Notes under the pieces: model-generated
What the model was told of the DNA's origin: nothing
The model's database searches: none
The model's input: only the letters and a program-made list of their open reading frames with translations
NCBI GenBank assembly: GCA_963695705.1
Contig: CAVOHB010000009.1
Location: 124,001-188,000 of the forward strand
Source of the DNA: JBKPNJ01 sp963695705
GTDB taxonomy: Bacteria > Actinomycetota > Actinomycetes > Propionibacteriales > Nocardioidaceae
Length of the DNA stretch: 64,000 nt
Direction: 5' to 3'
Program-made: the position numbers and the translations under genes
Part shown: positions 48,046 through 57,690 of the stretch, in pieces
Numbering within the stretch: position 1 is the first letter of the stretch
Layout of the letters: every line of letters begins with the position of its first letter

Positions 48046-48089
48046 ATGATCAGGAGTGAGGCGGCGGATCGTCCATGATCAGGAGCGAG
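48046..48089. repeat. Direct repeat at the convergent SSB-like/DUF1015 junction
   Basis: ATGATCAGGAGTGAG (48046-48060) and ATGATCAGGAGCGAG (48075-48089) differ at one base and are 29 bases apart. The second covers the last codons of the DUF1015 gene. No function is evident. Confidence 0.5.
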
Positions 48090-49422
48090 CCTCCGGCTCG
48101 TCGACCAGCCGCATCAAGAGGCCCATCCGTGGCTTGGGTCCCCACGAGGTCGACTTTCTGGGCATCATCGCCCCCGTACGCGCGATGTCCATCACGGTCG
48201 CCGCCGACGGCGGGTTGGTGAGCACGGCCACGCCGCGTCCGTGGATCGCAGCGACGACCGCCGCCTTGGCGCTGTGGTGATAGCCGATGTCGCGCTCGTC
48301 GATCCCCCAAGCGGGGAGGAGCACATTGTGCAGGATGCTCACGTCGGTCGATGCAGCGGCTGCCTCGGCGGCGGCTTCAGACGGCTGGGGTAGCACCGCG
48401 ACGTCGCCAGAGTCGCTGCGCTGGCCGACCAACCACGTTGTTCCGTCGCTCAATGCGAACGTCGGGCGTGCCCCGGCGGCGGCGGTCAAAGCGGCGACGG
48501 CATCGGCCTGAGAGGGCGCTCCCGTCAGTGTCAACAAGCCGCTGGAGTCGATCGTCTCGAGGGAGATGTTGGCCAGGCTCCGGTGGATCGGACCTAGACG
48601 CAGGGGGTGACGCTGCTGGTCGACGAGCATGGCCAGCCCGAAGTCCCACGGGCCTGCCTCGGTAGTCCCAGCGGCGTCGCGGAGCTTGCGGTATGTCGCG
48701 TATCGGTGGTGGCCATCGGCGATGAGGACATCACGCGGGGCGAGGTCCGACCGGATCTGTTCGAGGTCTGCAGGATCGGAGATCGCCCAGATCCGGTGCT
48801 CCGAACCTTCCGGGCTGATCGCGACCAGCTGCGGCGTCGTCGCGGTGACACGTTCCACAATGTCGCTCGCCGGACCATCTCCGTCATAGACGAGCAGGAT
48901 CGGCTCGAGGTTGGCCCTCGTTGTCGACATGAGCTCGAACCGGTCAGCCACCGGTCCAGGCATCACGTCCTCATGGGGGTGCACGATCTTCTCCTCCGGC
49001 GAATACACCCCGATGTTCCCGATCAGACCGCGCACGAGGAGGCCGTCCTCGACGTACTCGTAGACGTACAGGGCGGGCGCCGGGTCGCGGGTCAAGACGC
49101 CGGAGTCCTGCCAGGCGCCCAGTTCGCGGGCGACCTTTGCGTACCGGCCGGAACCAATCACCGACGACTGGTCGTCGTTCAGGGCGGGACCCGGCGAGTC
49201 GGGCCGCGCCGCTGAGGATCCGGAGCCGCGTGGAAGGATGAGTCGGACGATGTTGTGCATGTCCGTGGCCTGCAGCTCGGCGATCATCTCAGGGTCGAGT
49301 ACGTCGTAGGGCGGTGACGTGACGTTCCACAGCGACGTCACCGACCTGTGGGCGTACCGCAGCGCTGAGAAGGGTCTCAGCTCCAGGGGCCTGCGTGGGC
49401 CGCTGCTCGGAATGGACACCAC
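48079..49422 (-). CDS. DUF1015 family protein
   Basis: A 447-residue protein of the DUF1015 family. Conserved parts are RPFSALRY near the N-terminus, SPPYDVLDPEM, the central ADGHHRYATY (the family's most conserved motif, about residue 235-245) and WGPKPRMGLLM near the end. A link to serine kinase activity has been reported for related archaeal enzymes; the function of this branch is unclear. The reading frame stays open far upstream, but homology begins just after the GTG at 49422 (or 49419). The gene is divergent from the HAD phosphatase, with 39 bases between starts. Confidence 0.85.
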   Translation of the reverse strand: MVSIPSSGPRRPLELRPFSALRYAHRSVTSLWNVTSPPYDVLDPEMIAELQATDMHNIVRLILPRGSGSSAARPDSPGPALNDDQSSVIGSGRYAKVARELGAWQDSGVLTRDPAPALYVYEYVEDGLLVRGLIGNIGVYSPEEKIVHPHEDVMPGPVADRFELMSTTRANLEPILLVYDGDGPASDIVERVTATTPQLVAISPEGSEHRIWAISDPADLEQIRSDLAPRDVLIADGHHRYATYRKLRDAAGTTEAGPWDFGLAMLVDQQRHPLRLGPIHRSLANISLETIDSSGLLTLTGAPSQADAVAALTAAAGARPTFALSDGTTWLVGQRSDSGDVAVLPQPSEAAAEAAAASTDVSILHNVLLPAWGIDERDIGYHHSAKAAVVAAIHGRGVAVLTNPPSAATVMDIARTGAMMPRKSTSWGPKPRMGLLMRLVDEPEARS

Positions 49423-49461
49423 GGCTGCATCGTAGGTGACCAGCGGGAGAAGGAAGACGTG

Positions 49462-50667
49462 ATGCCGGAGAACGACCGACGCTCGGCCGGGCACGGCGAC
49501 GCGGCCGGCGCACCGCCGGCACAGAGCGGCTCGGCGACTGCCTCCGCAGCGCCGAGCGCCGCCGTCGACGGATCGCAGCAGCCGGCCGGCCATCAGCTGA
49601 AGGCGGCCGAACAGCCGCTGGCCGAGACCTACGACACCGCGATGCTGGATCTCGACGGCGTCGTCTACGTCGGCGAGCGTGCGGTCGACGGCGTTCCGCG
49701 TCTCCTGGCCGCCCTGCGAGCGGCGGGCATGAAACTGGCCTTCGTCACCAACAACGCGGCACGCACTCCCGAGGCCGTTGCAGAGCACCTGGCCGGTATC
49801 GGCGTGAACGCAGCCGGACACGACGTCGTCACCTCCGCGCAGGCCGCGGCGCGGCTGCTGGCGGCGAGGTTCGCACCCGGGTCCACGATCCTTGTCGTCG
49901 GCGGCGAGGGGCTGGTCGCGGCGCTCGCAGAGCACTCGCTGCGCGCGGTCAGCTCGGCGGAGGAGGATCCGGTCGCTGTCGTCCAGGGATTTCACCCCGA
50001 CGTCGGGTGGCGGCTGCTCTGTGAAGGTGCGATCGCGCTGGCGCGTGGCCTGCCGTGGATCGCATCGAACACCGACCTGACCATCCCGACAGCCCGTGGA
50101 CTGGCGCCGGGCAACGGCACGCTTGTGTCGGCGCTCGCGGTGACGACCGGGCGGCAGCCCGAGGTGGCCGGCAAGCCGGGTACGCCACTGTTCGACGAGA
50201 CGGTGATCCGCGTCGGCGCCACCCATCCGATCGTCGTCGGCGACCGGCTCGACACCGACATCGAGGGCGCTAACGCCTGCCACGCCGACAGCCTGCTCGT
50301 GCTCACCGGCGTCACGGATCTGGCAGCGCTGCTGGCCGCTGACCCGCCGCGGCGTCCGACGTACGTGGCCAGGGATCTGTCCGGCCTGAACAGCCGCCAC
50401 CGGACAGTGACGTGGTCCGGCGATGAAGCCACCTGCGGTCCCTGGCGTGCCCGGGTCGGCGAGGACGGCGTCGTGCAACTGGCCCGCGACGGGGCCGACG
50501 AGCAGGGCGATGACCTCAACGGCGCTGAGGAGAATCTCGACGGGTTGCGTGCCGTCGTGAGCGCCGGCTGGCACCATCGAGACTCGCTGCGCGCACGTGG
50601 TGGTGAGAGCGTGCTCGACCTCGCCGCGGCCGAACAGCGGCTCGGTCTCGCTCGGATGTCGAGCTGA
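49462..50667 (+). CDS. HAD-IIA family phosphatase (NagD/phosphoglycolate phosphatase-like)
   Basis: A 401-residue HAD hydrolase. Motif I is DLDGVVY with the nucleophile Asp63 and acid Asp65, motif II TNNAAR, motif III Lys in AGKPGTP, and motif IV VGDRLDTDIEGA. The cap is type IIA. An extra N-terminus of about 58 residues rich in Ala, Gln and Ser, and a C-terminal extension of about 75, go beyond the usual 260-280. Probable substrates are small sugar or glycolate phosphates. ATG 49462 follows AAGGAAG; a GTG lies one codon earlier. Confidence 0.85.
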   Translation: MPENDRRSAGHGDAAGAPPAQSGSATASAAPSAAVDGSQQPAGHQLKAAEQPLAETYDTAMLDLDGVVYVGERAVDGVPRLLAALRAAGMKLAFVTNNAARTPEAVAEHLAGIGVNAAGHDVVTSAQAAARLLAARFAPGSTILVVGGEGLVAALAEHSLRAVSSAEEDPVAVVQGFHPDVGWRLLCEGAIALARGLPWIASNTDLTIPTARGLAPGNGTLVSALAVTTGRQPEVAGKPGTPLFDETVIRVGATHPIVVGDRLDTDIEGANACHADSLLVLTGVTDLAALLAADPPRRPTYVARDLSGLNSRHRTVTWSGDEATCGPWRARVGEDGVVQLARDGADEQGDDLNGAEENLDGLRAVVSAGWHHRDSLRARGGESVLDLAAAEQRLGLARMSS

Positions 50668-50686
50668 ACGGCTAGCGTGTGGAGTC

Positions 50687-51010
50687 ATGACGGATGAACA
50701 TCGGCAGGAAGCAACCGGTCCGACCGGCGACGACCGCGTCGATGCCGCAGTCGCTCGACTGAAGGATCTCGACACGGTGCCGGTCGACGATCAGGTCGGG
50801 GTCTACCACGACATCCACGCTCGGCTCGGTGCTGTGCTGGGCCAGACCGGCGATCCCGTTGATCCGGCGGACCCGCTGGATCCGGTCGACCCGGCCGATC
50901 CCGTTGACCCGGTCGATCCCGTTGACCCGGCCGACCCCGCTGGTGCCGGTGGGAACGCCGCGCGCGGCGAGGGAGACGTTCAGGGCCGCCCTGCCGATGC
51001 GGGCGGCTGA
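50687..51010 (+). CDS. Small acidic protein with Asp-Pro repeats
   Basis: A 107-residue acidic protein. The first 50 residues form a helical segment (DDRVDAAVARLKDLDTVPVDDQVGVYHDIHARL), recognisable as a small conserved actinobacterial protein between the HAD phosphatase and tlyA. Residues 56-84 are a near-perfect Asp-Pro-x series, ten DP pairs, followed by a Gly-rich tail. I know no function. ATG start; GGAG is close upstream. The repeated DNA (50852-50938) may vary between strains. Confidence 0.65.
   Translation: MTDEHRQEATGPTGDDRVDAAVARLKDLDTVPVDDQVGVYHDIHARLGAVLGQTGDPVDPADPLDPVDPADPVDPVDPVDPADPAGAGGNAARGEGDVQGRPADAGG
50852..50938 (+). repeat. Tandem repeat coding for Asp-Pro-x units
   Basis: Degenerate 9-18-bp units of the form GATCCCGTTGACCCGGTC repeat over 87 bases, all in frame, encoding alternating DPV, DPA and DPL. 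Confidence 0.8.
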
Positions 51011-51014
51011 GCCC

Positions 51015-51836
51015 GTGGCGCGACGGTTGCGCCTCGACGCGGAGCTCGTACGACGAGGTTTGGCGCGATCACGGGTCCACGCGGCCGAGCTGATCGCGGC
51101 CGGCCGGGTGTCCGTGTCCGGAGCCGTGGCCAGTAAGCCCGCCACCGGCGTCAGCACCGACGCGGCCGTCGTGGTGCGCGCCGACAGCGGCCAACCCGAC
51201 TATGTGTCCCGAGGCGGCCACAAGCTTGCGGGCGCCCTCGACGCGTTCGGGCCGCACGGCTTCGATGTAAGCGACCGGCGGTGCCTGGACGCCGGAGCAT
51301 CCACCGGCGGCTTCACCGACGTGCTACTGCGTGCGGGGGCGCGTGAGGTGATCGCCGTCGACGTCGGCTACGGGCAGCTGGCCTGGTCTCTGCGCAGCGA
51401 CCCACGGGTTTGCGTACTCGACCGCACGAACGTTCGAGACCTCACCCTGACCGACGTCGGTGCTCCGGTCGAGATCGTCGTCGCCGACCTGTCGTTCATC
51501 TCGTTGCGGCTGGTGCTCCCGATGCTCGCCGACGTCTGTACGGAGACCGCTGATCTCGCGTTGTTGGTGAAGCCGCAGTTCGAGGTCGGCCGGCAGCACA
51601 TCGGCGGGGGCGTGGTCCGGGATCCTCAGCTACGCGCCGGTGCCGTGATGTCCGCCGCCAAGGCGGCGCGCGAGTGCGGTCTGGGCGTACGGATGGTCAC
51701 GGCGAGCCCACTTCCAGGGCCGGCGGGGAACGTGGAGTACTTCCTCTGGCTGCGCCGGGATGCCCCTGACGTCGAGGAGGCGGAGGTCGCCCGCGTCGTC
51801 GCGGCGGGACCGACCGGTGAGAAGGTAGACCAGTGA
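51015..51836 (+). CDS. tlyA: TlyA family rRNA 2'-O-methyltransferase/hemolysin-like protein
   Basis: A 273-residue protein with an N-terminal S4 RNA-binding domain (LDAELVRRGLARSR) and a C-terminal FtsJ-type methyltransferase domain (LDAGASTGGFTDVLL as the SAM loop). TlyA makes 2'-O-methylcytidines in 16S and 23S rRNA; loss gives capreomycin resistance in mycobacteria. I chose GTG 51015 (V-A-R-R-L-R-L-D), which aligns with known TlyA N-termini; ATG 50997 is the alternative. The stop overlaps the nadK start. Confidence 0.92.
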   Translation: MARRLRLDAELVRRGLARSRVHAAELIAAGRVSVSGAVASKPATGVSTDAAVVVRADSGQPDYVSRGGHKLAGALDAFGPHGFDVSDRRCLDAGASTGGFTDVLLRAGAREVIAVDVGYGQLAWSLRSDPRVCVLDRTNVRDLTLTDVGAPVEIVVADLSFISLRLVLPMLADVCTETADLALLVKPQFEVGRQHIGGGVVRDPQLRAGAVMSAAKAARECGLGVRMVTASPLPGPAGNVEYFLWLRRDAPDVEEAEVARVVAAGPTGEKVDQ

Positions 51837-52840
51837 TCCTGCCTGCCACCGAGGCGTCGACCGAGCCGTCGACCGAGCCCGTGACCGCGCCCGCCGACGG
51901 TCGCCGCGTGCTGGTGGTCGCACACACCGGCCGGCCCGCGGCCGTCGAGGTGGGACGGCACGTCTGCCGGCGCCTGGTCGAAGCCGGCATCCGGATACGC
52001 CTGCTGGCGGCGGAGGCGGTCGATCTCGACATCCCCGAGGCCGACATCGGCACCGACCCGGACTGCGTAGCGCAGGGGTGCGAGCTCGTGGTGGTGATCG
52101 GCGGCGACGGCACGATCCTGCGGGGCGCGGAGCTGGCCCGGCCGAGCAGGACCCCGCTGCTCGGGGTCAACCTCGGCCATGTGGGTTTCCTCGCCGAGGC
52201 TGAGAGCGACGACCTCGACGTGACCGTCGACCGGGTGGTTGCCAGGGCGTACGACGTGGAGGAACGGCTCACCATCGACGTGACCGTGCAGCTCGACGGC
52301 GACGGGATCGCGTCAGGGTGGGCGCTCAACGAGGTCAGTGTGGAGAAGGCCGCCCGCGAGCGGATGCTCGAGCTCGTCGTCGAGGTCGATGACCGGCCGC
52401 TGTCCCGGTGGGGCGGCGACGGGATCGTCTGCGCGACACCCACCGGGTCGACCGCCTACGCGTTCAGTGCAGGCGGCCCGGTGGTGTGGCCCGAGGTGGA
52501 GGCGCTGCTGCTGGTGCCGATCAGCGCGCATGCGCTGTTCTCCCGGCCGCTGGTCGTGTCCCCGTCGTCGGTGGTGGCCGTGGAGGTGCAGTCCGACGCC
52601 GCCGGCCCCGCGGTGCTGTGGTGCGACGGCCGCCGCACCGTCGATCTGCCGCCAGGGGCGCGGATCGAGGTTCGGCGCGGTGCGTTTCCGGTACGGCTCG
52701 CCCGGTTGCACACCGCGCCGTTCACCGACCGTCTGGTGGCCAAGTTCGCCCTGCCGATCCACGGCTGGCGCGGCGCCTCGGCCCGACGTGCGGCATACAC
52801 CCGGCAGCCCTCGGCACCTCCAGTCACGCCTCCCGAGTGA
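51833..52840 (+). CDS. nadK: NAD kinase
   Basis: A 335-residue NAD(+)/polyphosphate kinase that makes NADP. The GGDGT motif (residues 90-94) and the NE...ATPTGSTAY segment further on carry the diacylglycerol-kinase-like active site. An N-terminal Thr/Glu/Pro tail of about 20 residues precedes the fold. GTG 51833 overlaps the tlyA stop (GTGA); 14 bases separate it from recN. Confidence 0.95.
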   Translation: MILPATEASTEPSTEPVTAPADGRRVLVVAHTGRPAAVEVGRHVCRRLVEAGIRIRLLAAEAVDLDIPEADIGTDPDCVAQGCELVVVIGGDGTILRGAELARPSRTPLLGVNLGHVGFLAEAESDDLDVTVDRVVARAYDVEERLTIDVTVQLDGDGIASGWALNEVSVEKAARERMLELVVEVDDRPLSRWGGDGIVCATPTGSTAYAFSAGGPVVWPEVEALLLVPISAHALFSRPLVVSPSSVVAVEVQSDAAGPAVLWCDGRRTVDLPPGARIEVRRGAFPVRLARLHTAPFTDRLVAKFALPIHGWRGASARRAAYTRQPSAPPVTPPE

Positions 52841-52854
52841 GGGGTTGACGGCTG

Positions 52855-54636
52855 GTGTTCGAGGAGCTCCGGATCACCGCTCTCGGCGTGATCGACGAGG
52901 CGCTGCTCGAGCCTGGGCCGGGTCTGTGTGTGGTGACCGGAGAGACCGGCGCCGGCAAGACGATGGTGGTCACCGGGCTCGGCCTGCTGCTCGGCGCGCG
53001 CTCCGACGCCGACCTGGTACGCGCCGGTGCCCGGCAGGCCCGGATCGAAGGCCGGGTGCTGGTCGGGGAACGCTCGGGCGCCGCTGCGCTCGCCGAGCGG
53101 GCGGGTGCGGAACTGGACGCCGGCAGCCTGATCCTGGGGCGGGCCATCTCAGCCGAAGGGCGGTCCCGGGCGTTCGCCGGCGGAGCATCCGTTCCTGCCG
53201 CCCTGCTGACGGAGCTGTCGGAGCATCTTGTCGCCATCCACGGCCAGGCCGACCAGCATCGCCTGCTACAGCCACGTCGGCAGCGCGACGCCGTCGACCG
53301 GTACGACGCTGACACGATCGGACCTCTGCTGGCCGACTACCGTCGGCTCTACCTGCGACTCACGGAGGTGGAGGCCTGGCTGCACGACGCCGAGACCCAC
53401 ACCCGCGACCGCAGCCGGGAAGCCGACCTGCTGAGGTTCGGGCTCGGCGAGATCGAGCCGGTCAGGCCTCGCCCGGGCGAGGACCAGGAGCTGCGCGCCG
53501 AGGAGGACCGGCTCAGTCATGCCGACAGCCTCCGGGCGGGCGCGGAGCGGGCGCGCGAGGCGTTGTCGGGTTCCGACGTCGGGGACGGGGCCTTCGATGC
53601 CGCCGACGCGGTCAGCCAGGTGGCGAACGCGCGCCACGCACTGGAAGCCGTCCGTGAGCACGATCCGGGCGCTGCGATGCTCGCCGAGCGGACGGCCGAG
53701 ATCGGCTACCTGCTGGCGGATCTGGCCGGTGACGTAGCCGCGTACGCCGTTGAGCTTGACACCGATCCCCAGCGGCTGGCCTGGGTCCAGTCCCGCCGCT
53801 CGGAGCTGTCCAGCCTGACCCGCAAGTACGGCGCCACCATCGACGAGGTGATCGCCTGGTCGGAGCAGGCTGTCCGCCGGCTCACGGACCTGGACTCGGC
53901 CGACGAGCGCATCGCTGCGCTGGGCGCCGAGCGAGCGGCCATCCGCAGCGAGCTGTCCGCCGCGGCCGAGAGATTGAGCACCCGCCGTCGCCGCGCGGCG
54001 CAGACGCTGTCGGCGTCGATGACGACCGAGCTGCACGCGCTGGCGATGCCGGACGCGACGCTGACGATCTCGGTGACAAGCACACCTGACCCCACGGGCT
54101 TGAGTGTCGGTGGTGCGGACATAGCGTTCGGGCCCGACGGGGTCGACCAGGTGGAGTTCCTCCTCGCCCCCGCGGTCGGGCTCACGGCCCGCCCGCTCGG
54201 CAAGGGTGCGTCCGGCGGCGAGCTGTCCCGGGTGATGCTGGCCGTCGAGGTGGTGCTTGCGGAGAGCAGTGCCGTGCCGACCTTCGTCTTCGACGAGGTC
54301 GACGCCGGAGTCGGCGGAAAGGCGGCGGTCGAGGTCGGCCGGCGGCTCGCGCGGCTGGCACGGTCGGCGCAGGTCGTCGTCGTCACCCACCTGCCGCAGG
54401 TCGCGGCGTTCGCCGACCGGCACTACGTCGTGGTCAAGAGCGACGACGGCAGCGTCACCGGGGCCGGTGTCCGCGCGCTCGACGACCCGGGGCGCGTGCG
54501 CGAGCTGTCCCGAATGATGGCCGGTCTGGAGGAGTCCGAGACCGCCGCTGCGCACGCCGAGGAGCTGCTGGCGACGGCGCGCGCCGACCGGACCGGGGAC
54601 ATAGCGGCGGGGGCGGCGCAACCAGGCAGGCGTTGA
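52855..54636 (+). CDS. recN: DNA repair protein RecN
   Basis: A 593-residue SMC-like ATPase for double-strand-break repair. Walker A GETGAGKT is at residues 29-36; a long coiled-coil middle follows; the ABC signature GASGGELSRVMLA and Walker B FVFDEVDAGVGG come near the end, with the usual VVTHLPQVAAFAD. Normal length. The GTG start is 14 bases after nadK. No LexA box is seen here, so expression probably follows the operon. Confidence 0.95.
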   Translation: MFEELRITALGVIDEALLEPGPGLCVVTGETGAGKTMVVTGLGLLLGARSDADLVRAGARQARIEGRVLVGERSGAAALAERAGAELDAGSLILGRAISAEGRSRAFAGGASVPAALLTELSEHLVAIHGQADQHRLLQPRRQRDAVDRYDADTIGPLLADYRRLYLRLTEVEAWLHDAETHTRDRSREADLLRFGLGEIEPVRPRPGEDQELRAEEDRLSHADSLRAGAERAREALSGSDVGDGAFDAADAVSQVANARHALEAVREHDPGAAMLAERTAEIGYLLADLAGDVAAYAVELDTDPQRLAWVQSRRSELSSLTRKYGATIDEVIAWSEQAVRRLTDLDSADERIAALGAERAAIRSELSAAAERLSTRRRRAAQTLSASMTTELHALAMPDATLTISVTSTPDPTGLSVGGADIAFGPDGVDQVEFLLAPAVGLTARPLGKGASGGELSRVMLAVEVVLAESSAVPTFVFDEVDAGVGGKAAVEVGRRLARLARSAQVVVVTHLPQVAAFADRHYVVVKSDDGSVTGAGVRALDDPGRVRELSRMMAGLEESETAAAHAEELLATARADRTGDIAAGAAQPGRR

Positions 54637-54706
54637 GCCGACTTTCCGCCACGCAGCACCTTGTCCGTGCGCTGGTTCCCCGATGGTGCGTGGCAGGATT
54701 GCCACA

Positions 54707-55888
54707 ATGCGTATTCCGGCCCTGCGACGTCCACGAGAGAACGGCCAACCCGGTATCAGCGGTACGGCCCGGCTCGACCGTCGCACCAAGAACCTGACCA
54801 GGCGTCTTCGGCCGGGCGACGTCGCGATCATCGACCACGTCGATCTCGACAGGGTCTCCGCGGAGGCGCTGGCCAATGCCCAGGTCTGCGCCGTGGTCAA
54901 CGTCGCGGAGTCGATCTCGGGGCGCTATCCGAACCTCGGACCCGACATCCTCACCGGGGCAGGCATCGTCCTCGTCGACGGGGTCGGACCCGAGGTCTTC
55001 CAGCGCGTCAACGAGGGCGACGTCGTCCGGGTTGAGGACGGCGTCATCTACCTCGGCGACGCCTCCGTCGCGGCGGGTCAGGTACAGGACAAGGACACGG
55101 TCTCGGAGTCGATGGAGGCCGCCCGCTCCGGGCTGTCCGCGCAGCTGGAGGCGTTCACCGCCAACACGATGGAGTATCTGCGCCGGGAGCGCGACCTGCT
55201 GCTCGACGGCGTCGGGGTGCCGGATGTCGTCACGGGCATCGACGGACGCCAGGTGCTGATCGTCGTCCGTGGGTACGACTACCAGGAGGATCTGCGCACC
55301 CTGCGGCACTACATCCGCGAGTACCGACCGGTGCTGATCGGCGTGGACGGGGGAGCCGACGCGCTGCTCGAGGCGGGCTACACACCGGACATGATCATCG
55401 GCGACATGGACTCGGTCTCCGACGCCACCCTGCGCTGCGGGGCCGAGGTGGTGGTTCACGCGTACCGCGACGGCCGGGCACCCGGCCTGGAGCGCCTGGA
55501 GAGGCTCGGCATCCGCAGCGTCGTGTTCCCGGCAACGGGGACCTCCGAGGACGTGGCCATGCTCCTTGCCGACTCCAAGGGCGCCTCGCTCATCGTGGCG
55601 GTCGGCACCCACGCGACGCTGGTGGAGTTCCTCGACAAGGGCCGGTCGGGGATGGCCAGCACGTTCCTCACCCGGCTGCGGGTCGGCCCGAAGCTGGTGG
55701 ACGCCAAGGGCCTCAGCCGGCTCTACCACAGCCGCATCCGGACGTGGCAACTGGTGATGCTGGTGATGTCCGGGCTCATCGCCCTGTGTGTCGCAGTCGC
55801 CGCGACACCGACCGGTCAAGCCTGGCTAGAGGTACTCAACGGCCGGTTCGACGACTTCGTCTACTGGTTGCGAGGACAGTTCCAGTGA
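54707..55888 (+). CDS. steA: SteA-like cell-division protein
   Basis: A 393-residue protein of the actinobacterial SteA family, which with SteB helps place the cell-wall amidase at the division site in Corynebacterium. The soluble part contains DVAIIDHVDLDRVSAEAL and a thiamine-pyrophosphokinase-like fold (GVDGGADALLEAG, IIGDMDSVSD). One C-terminal membrane helix (about 348-366) is followed by a 27-residue tail. ATG 54707. The stop overlaps the steB start. Confidence 0.88.
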   Translation: MRIPALRRPRENGQPGISGTARLDRRTKNLTRRLRPGDVAIIDHVDLDRVSAEALANAQVCAVVNVAESISGRYPNLGPDILTGAGIVLVDGVGPEVFQRVNEGDVVRVEDGVIYLGDASVAAGQVQDKDTVSESMEAARSGLSAQLEAFTANTMEYLRRERDLLLDGVGVPDVVTGIDGRQVLIVVRGYDYQEDLRTLRHYIREYRPVLIGVDGGADALLEAGYTPDMIIGDMDSVSDATLRCGAEVVVHAYRDGRAPGLERLERLGIRSVVFPATGTSEDVAMLLADSKGASLIVAVGTHATLVEFLDKGRSGMASTFLTRLRVGPKLVDAKGLSRLYHSRIRTWQLVMLVMSGLIALCVAVAATPTGQAWLEVLNGRFDDFVYWLRGQFQ

Positions 55889-56841
55889 TCGACTTCAGGT
55901 ACCACATCGTGTCCATCGTGGCCATCTTCCTGGCGCTCGCCACCGGCGTCGCTCTCGGCGCGGGACCGCTGAAAGGGACGGTGGACCAGTCCTACATCAG
56001 CCAGGCCGAACGTGACCGGCAGGACAAGCAGAACCTGCGTGCCCAGATCACGACTATGCAGAACATCGATGACTTCCACAACGCGTTCGTGACCGATGTC
56101 GCAGCCTCGCTGCTGGCCGGTCGGCTGCAGGGGCGGAGCGTCTGCCTGGTGGCACTGCCGGGCGCGGACAAGTCGACCGTGGACGCCGCGCGCACGTCAC
56201 TGACACAGGCCGGCGCCCGCGTCTCACCGACCGTCAGCCTCAGTGACGCGTTGCTCGACTCCCAGAACAAGACGCTGGCGGACTCGCTGGCCTCACAGCT
56301 ACGCCAGGGCATCAGCGGAATCGACGCGACGAACGACGCCGGCACGTACGACCTGGTGGGGGCGATCCTCGCCCGCGCGCTGGTCACCACAGCGGCCGGC
56401 GGTGTCCCGGCCGACGACTCGGCCCGCAACATCCTGTCCGGCTTCGCTGGGGCCGACCTGCTGTCCACAGATGGGGATCTGGCCCGGCGCTGCTCGCTGA
56501 CCGAAGTTGTCACCGGAAACGCCAACGGCCCCGACGAGGCGCTCGGCGCGAGCGACACGATCGTGCTCTCGATCGTCCGGGCGCTCGACTCGGCCAGCGA
56601 CGGGGCTGTGGTGGCCGGTCCTCCGGCTGCGGCCCTCGATGGCGGAGTCGTCGCGGCGCTGCGGGCCGACGGGGCCACCTCGTCGGAGGTCTCCACCATC
56701 GACGTCGCCGACGAACCCAGCGGCGCGATCGCCGCGGTCTACGCATTGGCCGAGCAGTCGCAGGGCAAGTCCGGGCAGTACGGCGCCGTCGGGACCACCG
56801 ACGGCCCGCTCCCGACGCTGACCGCCGGTAACAGCCCGTGA
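55885..56841 (+). CDS. steB: SteB/MctB-like membrane-anchored protein
   Basis: A 318-residue protein with a single N-terminal anchor (about residues 6-26, preceded by MIDFRYH), then a coiled-coil stretch (AERDRQDKQNLRAQITTMQN) and an extracytoplasmic domain. It belongs to the DUF3186 family, annotated as copper transporter MctB in mycobacteria and as SteB in corynebacteria. The position directly after steA favours the division role. GTG start overlapping the steA stop. Confidence 0.87.
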   Translation: MIDFRYHIVSIVAIFLALATGVALGAGPLKGTVDQSYISQAERDRQDKQNLRAQITTMQNIDDFHNAFVTDVAASLLAGRLQGRSVCLVALPGADKSTVDAARTSLTQAGARVSPTVSLSDALLDSQNKTLADSLASQLRQGISGIDATNDAGTYDLVGAILARALVTTAAGGVPADDSARNILSGFAGADLLSTDGDLARRCSLTEVVTGNANGPDEALGASDTIVLSIVRALDSASDGAVVAGPPAAALDGGVVAALRADGATSSEVSTIDVADEPSGAIAAVYALAEQSQGKSGQYGAVGTTDGPLPTLTAGNSP

Positions 56842-57671
56842 ACCATGCCGAACTCGGCCGCCGAGTGCTCACGGCGGCCGCTGCCGGCGCGATCACACTC
56901 GGCACCCGACGCGCCTTGGCGGCCGCGCCGCCGGGAGGTGCTGAGCGATGGACCCGCCGCAACCACCGCGGGGAGACCGTCACACTGCTGGCCGGGCCCG
57001 CGCTAGCCACCGGCATCGCGGCGGGCACCCTGCTCCCGGCACGGCCACCGGACCGGGCCCGATGGAACGCCGCCGCCCTCGCCGTGTCCGCGACGGCCGC
57101 GATCGGTGCCTACGACGACCTGCGTGGCGCGACAGGCACCAAGGGACTCCGCGGGCACCTCTCGGCGCTCGGCCGGCGTGAGGTTACCAGCGGGGCTGTC
57201 AAGGCGGCCGCCATCGGGCTCGCCGGACTCATCGCGGCCCGGGGAACGGCGCCGACGCGCGGACTGGCGGCCAACCTCCTCGACGGCGCGCTGATCGCCG
57301 GCGGCGCCAACCTGCTGAACCTGTTCGACCTGCGTCCGGGCAGGGCGCTCAAGGTCGCGCTGCTGGCCGGGCCGGCGGTCATGCTGCCGGGCGGTGCGCC
57401 GCTGGCTCCGGTCATGGGAGCAGCGCTGGCCACCCTGCCCGACGACCTGGCCGAGCGGTCGATGCTCGGCGACTGCGGCGCCAACGCGCTCGGCGCGGCG
57501 TTGGGCTGCGCCTTTGTCCTGGGAGCAGGTCCCCGGGCACGGGCCGCGGCGCTGGCGGGCGTGACCGGCTTGACGCTGGCGAGTGAGATGTTGAGCTTCA
57601 CAGCGGTCATCGAACGCTCCCCGGCGCTCGCCTGGCTCGACGGCCTGGGTCGCCGTCCGGCGGCCGGCTGA
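56838..57671 (+). CDS. WecA/MraY-like glycosyl-1-phosphate transferase family protein
   Basis: A 277-residue polytopic protein of the glycosyltransferase 4 (polyprenyl-phosphate sugar-1-phosphate transferase) superfamily. Family-type motifs are AYDDL (near residue 95), NLLNLFDLRPGRALK (near 155-170) and MLGDCGANALGAALG (near 210), equivalent to the Mg-binding and uridine-pocket loops. About seven to eight membrane segments; shorter than MraY. GTG start overlaps the steB stop. Probably acts on the cell envelope; the sugar is unknown. Confidence 0.8.
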   Translation: MNHAELGRRVLTAAAAGAITLGTRRALAAAPPGGAERWTRRNHRGETVTLLAGPALATGIAAGTLLPARPPDRARWNAAALAVSATAAIGAYDDLRGATGTKGLRGHLSALGRREVTSGAVKAAAIGLAGLIAARGTAPTRGLAANLLDGALIAGGANLLNLFDLRPGRALKVALLAGPAVMLPGGAPLAPVMGAALATLPDDLAERSMLGDCGANALGAALGCAFVLGAGPRARAAALAGVTGLTLASEMLSFTAVIERSPALAWLDGLGRRPAAG

Positions 57672-57690
57672 GCACGAGGGGGACGCTCGC

